Origin: Cetobacterium sp050033475
Lineage (GTDB): Bacteria; Fusobacteriota; Fusobacteriia; Fusobacteriales; Fusobacteriaceae
Direction of reading: 5' to 3'
Length of the DNA stretch: 64,000 nt
Assembly (NCBI RefSeq): GCF_050033475.1
Contig: NZ_CP188320.1
Coordinates: forward strand, 1-64,000
The notes beneath the pieces were generated by a model. That model was given only the letters and a program-made list of their open reading frames with translations. It was not told the origin of the DNA and made no database searches. This document shows, in pieces, positions 61,161 to 64,000 of the stretch. Both the position numbers and the translations under genes were made by a program. Positions within the stretch are counted from its first letter, which is position 1. The number at the start of each line of letters is the position of its first letter.

Positions 61161-61218
61161 ATTACTTTTTATGCTATAATAAAAATTATGAATTTATATT
61201 TTTAAAGGAGTTTTTACT

Positions 61219-62178
61219 ATGAAATATCTAGATCACAAAATTATTAAAACTGCTGTTGGAGCTGCACTTGCTGTAATGCTAGCTAATATGTTTGGAATTG
61301 TAAATGGAGTTACGGCTGGTATAGTTACTATAATAAGTATTCAATCAACAAAAAAAGAATCTTTAAAAATTGCTTTTGAAAGATTTATAGCTTCAATTAT
61401 AGGATTAGGATTATCTTCAATTTTATTTTATTATTTAGGATATACACCTCTAATCTTAGGATTATTTATCTTAATATTCATGCCTCTTTGTATCAGATTC
61501 AATCTATTCCAAGGATTTTTAGTAACTGTTGTTCTTTCCACTCACTTATTAGGTTCAAAGAATTCATCTCTAGAATTTTTACTTAATGAATTATCAATAT
61601 TAGTTTTAGGATCTTTAGTTGCAATTCTATTAAATCTTTATATGCCAAACATTAATAAAAAAATTCATCTAGTACAGTCTAATATTGATACAATTATAAA
61701 AAAAATTCTTAATAGAATGTCAGATGATTTAAAATGCAACTGTGTTTCCATAGATGAAGAAAAACTTTTTTTTAATTTAAAAAATGAAATAGATCATGGT
61801 AGAAATCTTGCTCTTACTGAATATAATAATGATCTTTTTGGTGATTCTACTTATTTTATGGATCTCTTTATAATGAAAAGAGCTCAATATAAAATTCTTT
61901 CTAGAATGAGAAGCCATTTTAGAAATTTTTATATTACTTATGACCAAAGTCTAATGATGTCTAATTTTACTAAACAAGTTTCTTTGTCTGTAGGAATTGA
62001 AAAACTTGTACCTGAACTATTAGAAGCTCTCTTTGAATTAAAAACTATATTCAAAAATATGGAATTACCTAAGACTAGAGAAGAATTTGAAAATAGAGCT
62101 ACTTTATTTCAATTTTTAAATGATTTAGAAGATTTCTTACAAGTTAAAACTGATTTTATTAAAAAATATAATTCTTAA
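61219..62178 (+). CDS. Aromatic acid exporter family protein (ArAE / DUF939)
   Basis: The 319-residue protein has an N-terminal membrane domain of four to six helices (about residues 8-145, with KTAVGAALAVMLANMFGIVNGVTAGIVTIISIQSTKKESLKIAFERF). A C-terminal helical cytoplasmic domain (about 150-315) matches the DUF939 C-terminal part. Relatives are proposed efflux proteins for aromatic acids; the substrate here is unknown. It is a stand-alone gene with AAAGGAG. Confidence 0.85.
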   Translation: MKYLDHKIIKTAVGAALAVMLANMFGIVNGVTAGIVTIISIQSTKKESLKIAFERFIASIIGLGLSSILFYYLGYTPLILGLFILIFMPLCIRFNLFQGFLVTVVLSTHLLGSKNSSLEFLLNELSILVLGSLVAILLNLYMPNINKKIHLVQSNIDTIIKKILNRMSDDLKCNCVSIDEEKLFFNLKNEIDHGRNLALTEYNNDLFGDSTYFMDLFIMKRAQYKILSRMRSHFRNFYITYDQSLMMSNFTKQVSLSVGIEKLVPELLEALFELKTIFKNMELPKTREEFENRATLFQFLNDLEDFLQVKTDFIKKYNS

Positions 62179-62283
62179 AACATTTTTTTAAAGTTTACAA
62201 AAAAATATAAATATGTTACTAATGTGACTATATTTATAGATAATTTTAAAAATTATTTAACAATTAAGGAGGAATAAATTTTT

Positions 62284-62727
62284 ATGGGGAAAATTTTAGC
62301 AATTTGTGTTAGCGAAAAAAAGGGGATTGGAAAAACTAAAGTTAATCAAATTAATCTAGTTGAAAATTTTGGACTTGAAGGAGATGCTCATGGTGGTAAT
62401 TGGCATAGACAAGTAAGTTTACTTTCATTTGAGAAGATAGAAGAATTTAAAAATAAAGGTGGCAAAGTTAATGATGGAGATTTTGGAGAAAATCTAATAG
62501 TTGAAGGTTTTGATTTATCTAAATTACCAATTGGAACAAAGTTAAAAATTAATAATGCTCTTCTTGAAGTTACGCAAATTGGAAAAAAATGTCATGCTCA
62601 TTGTAATATTTTTCATACAGTTGGCGATTGTATTATGCCTAGAGAAGGTATTTTTGCTAAAGTTTTACAAGGAGACTTTATAAAAATTGGAGATTCTGTT
62701 AATATAGTAGCAGATGAGTTAAAATAA
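62284..62727 (+). CDS. MOSC domain protein
   Basis: The 147-residue single MOSC domain has FGLEGDAHGGNWHRQVSLLS, GDFGENL and the Cys-rich motif GKKCHAHCNIFHTVGDCIMPREGIF (about residues 101-125). MOSC domains bind molybdenum cofactor or carry sulfur; stand-alone forms in anaerobes may deliver sulfur to metal-sulfur clusters. The last codon and stop TAA directly abut the abnormal start of cutC. The ribosome site is AAGGAGG. Confidence 0.92.
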   Translation: MGKILAICVSEKKGIGKTKVNQINLVENFGLEGDAHGGNWHRQVSLLSFEKIEEFKNKGGKVNDGDFGENLIVEGFDLSKLPIGTKLKINNALLEVTQIGKKCHAHCNIFHTVGDCIMPREGIFAKVLQGDFIKIGDSVNIVADELK

Positions 62728-63338
62728 TTATAAAAGAAGCATGTGTGGAATCATTTACTGAAGCATTAGAAATGTTTAATAAAGGAGCAAATCGAATTGA
62801 ACTTTGTGAAAATTTGGCTGTAGGTGGGACAACACCTTCATTTGGAACTATTAAACAAGCAATTTCATTAATTCCTATTCCTATTTTTGTAATGATTAGA
62901 CCTAGAGGTGGAAATTTTATTTATAGTGATGAAGAAGTATCTATTATGAAAGAAGATATAATTCTTTGTAAAAACTTAGGTATAAAAGGAATTGTTTTAG
63001 GTGTATTAAATATAGATAATACAATAAATTATTCTTTATTAAAAGAATTAGTTACTTTAGCTTCTCCTATGGAAGTTACATTTCATAAAGCTATTGATGA
63101 AGTTAAAAACCCCTTAAATGAAATTCCATTTTTAAAAGAAATTGGTATTAAAAGAATCCTGACTTCTGGAAAATCAGAAACTGCTTTAGAAGGAAAAGAT
63201 CTTATTAATTCTTTAATTACAATTTCATATCCTGAAATTACAATAGTTGCAGCAGGAAAAATAACATCAAATAATTTCTCTTCTGTTATTAAAGAAATTC
63301 ATGGTTTTGAATTTCATGGAAAGAAAATAGTCTCTTAA
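62727..63338 (+). CDS. cutC: CutC family protein with non-canonical start codon
   Basis: The TIM-barrel CutC-type protein is of about 203 residues: ANRIELCENLAVGGTTPSFG, MIRPRGGNFIYSDEEV, VTFHKAIDEV and RILTSGKSETALEG are diagnostic. The conserved first strand (IKEACVES) is encoded upstream of the first usable start, a GTG at 62745. Reading back, the codon at the expected Met position is ATT (62727-62729), overlapping the MOSC stop as TAATT where TAATG would be expected. So the gene either uses a rare ATT start, starts at GTG and loses part of strand one, or is damaged or misread by one base. The family is linked to copper homeostasis, though enzymatic activity is unproven. Confidence 0.8.
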   Translation: MIKEACVESFTEALEMFNKGANRIELCENLAVGGTTPSFGTIKQAISLIPIPIFVMIRPRGGNFIYSDEEVSIMKEDIILCKNLGIKGIVLGVLNIDNTINYSLLKELVTLASPMEVTFHKAIDEVKNPLNEIPFLKEIGIKRILTSGKSETALEGKDLINSLITISYPEITIVAAGKITSNNFSSVIKEIHGFEFHGKKIVS

Positions 63339-63368
63339 AATGAACAGCTTAAAGCTGTTCATTTTTAT
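63337..63368 (+). terminator. Terminator after cutC
   Basis: A 12-bp perfect stem (63337-63348 with 63354-63365) has a 5-nt loop and T-rich follow-up. Confidence 0.85.
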
Positions 63369-63424
63369 TGCTTTTTTTTCAATTTGAGAATATAATGTAT
63401 ATAATTTTAAATTGGGGAGGATTT

Positions 63425-64000
63425 ATGAAAATTACTAAAACAATTATTACATCTTTAATTATGACAACTTTTTTATCTTCATTTTCTTTTGCTTCTACAA
63501 AAGAATTTATATCTAAAAGTGAAGGTTACAATGGTGAATTAACAGTTAAAACATCATTTACAAACAACTCCATAAGTAATATAGAAGTTATTTCTCATAA
63601 GGAATCAAATTTTACTAAAAGAGCTATGAAAAAAATAATAAATGATATTATTGAAACCCAAAGTGCTGATGTTGATAATGTAGGTGGTGCAACCTATACA
63701 AGTAAAGCATTAAAAAATGCCGTTAATTTAGCTATTGAAAAATCAAAAATAAAACTTATAAAAAAAGAAATTATAAAAAAAGATATTGAAAATACTACTA
63801 CAGATATTGTTATTATTGGAGCTGGTGGAGCTGGTCTTACTGCTTCTATTGCTGCTAAAGAAAATGGAGCAAATGTTATTCTAGTTGAAAAAATGCCAAT
63901 GATTGGTGGTAATACAAATTATGCCACTGGAGGAATGAATGCTGCTGAAACATCTATACAAAAACTTAAAGGAATTAATGATTCCATTGATATTTTTATT
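63425..64000 (+). CDS. Periplasmic flavoprotein reductase with FMN-binding domain (partial)
   Basis: This is the 5' end of a gene cut by the window edge (192 codons seen). There is a Sec signal peptide (MKITKTIITSLIMTTFLSSFSFAS). An FMN-binding domain (about 25-105) has the ApbE attachment motif DNVGGATYTS, whose Thr90 would carry covalent FMN. An FAD-binding fold begins at about 127 (IVIIGAGGAGLTASIAAKENGANVILVEK, then GGNTNYATGGMNAAET). This is the layout of periplasmic fumarate/urocanate/methacrylate-type reductases. The terminal acceptor cannot be told from this part. AGGGGAGGA-type ribosome site and a terminator upstream show a new transcription unit. Confidence 0.85.
   Translation, partial: MKITKTIITSLIMTTFLSSFSFASTKEFISKSEGYNGELTVKTSFTNNSISNIEVISHKESNFTKRAMKKIINDIIETQSADVDNVGGATYTSKALKNAVNLAIEKSKIKLIKKEIIKKDIENTTTDIVIIGAGGAGLTASIAAKENGANVILVEKMPMIGGNTNYATGGMNAAETSIQKLKGINDSIDIFI

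Noticed and set aside
1..64000. tRNA, rRNA, insertion sequences, prophage, CRISPR arrays, toxin-antitoxin or restriction systems
   Set aside because: No supporting sequence was found; every large ORF fits a chromosomal family and the gaps are short and AT-rich.

Overview
The window is 64 kb of very AT-rich DNA (mostly A/T third positions, poly-A/T intergenic spacers) from a diderm anaerobe, most likely a member of the Fusobacteriota such as Fusobacterium or Cetobacterium. The signs are Firmicutes-like metabolic genes (Pdp, class II GalT, DeoR-FruK-FruA, ROK regulator, UPF0371) beside a Gram-negative envelope (two outer-membrane beta-barrels, a lipoprotein, solute-binding proteins with Sec signals but no lipobox, a Bat/MoxR operon, MinCDE). 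The species cannot be fixed from the sequence alone. I see no tRNA, rRNA, CRISPR array, insertion sequence or prophage. The window looks like ordinary chromosome with one catabolic island.

Layout. 0.05-2.5 kb: two small proteins, an orphan ABC ATPase with altered catalytic residues, and an orphan ComB. 2.5-4.2 kb: tandem outer-membrane barrel genes. 4.2-9.8 kb: UPF0371, a lipoprotein, peptidase T, and a MATE pump with a divergent MarR regulator; an unexplained structured intergenic element follows pepT. 9.8-14.2 kb: Fe-alcohol dehydrogenase with a Crp-type regulator, pdp-deoC, and a small basic protein. 14.3-29.7 kb: a sulfated-uronan (glycosaminoglycan-type) island: two paralogous solute-binding proteins and a Ser-type sulfatase on the minus strand; kduI, kduD, a membrane-anchored AraC regulator, a Cys-type sulfatase, two ABC permeases, a heparinase II/III-like lyase and a GH88 hydrolase on the plus strand. 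29.8-32.5 kb: EamA transporter and minCDE. 32.6-39.3 kb: nucleoside transporter, HAD phosphatase, fruR-fruK-fruA, and a TSUP permease. 39.4-45.7 kb: a small unknown protein, MerR, MATE, AEC transporter, HAD phosphatase, a PP-loop enzyme and an L,D-transpeptidase. 45.8-52.2 kb: the moxR-DUF58-batABCD operon. 52.2-54.7 kb: an SF1 helicase with an inserted DnaQ-type exonuclease. 54.8-64 kb: gltS, galKT diverging from a ROK regulator and galM, ArAE transporter, MOSC protein, cutC with an abnormal start, and the 5' part of an FMN/FAD periplasmic reductase.

How the island works (inference from families): sulfated unsaturated oligosaccharides would be bound in the periplasm, imported by the two permeases using an ATPase encoded elsewhere, and processed in the cytoplasm. 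None of the lyase, GH88 hydrolase, sulfatases or Kdu enzymes has a signal peptide. KduI and KduD then lead to 2-keto-3-deoxygluconate; the kinase and aldolase that would follow are not in the window. Three near-consensus promoters of this island carry the same roughly 13-18 bp element immediately downstream of the -10 box, which is the most notable regulatory signal here. The other notable observations are the helicase-exonuclease fusion, the missing cutC start codon, the ten-base-phased FruR operator and the structured element after pepT.
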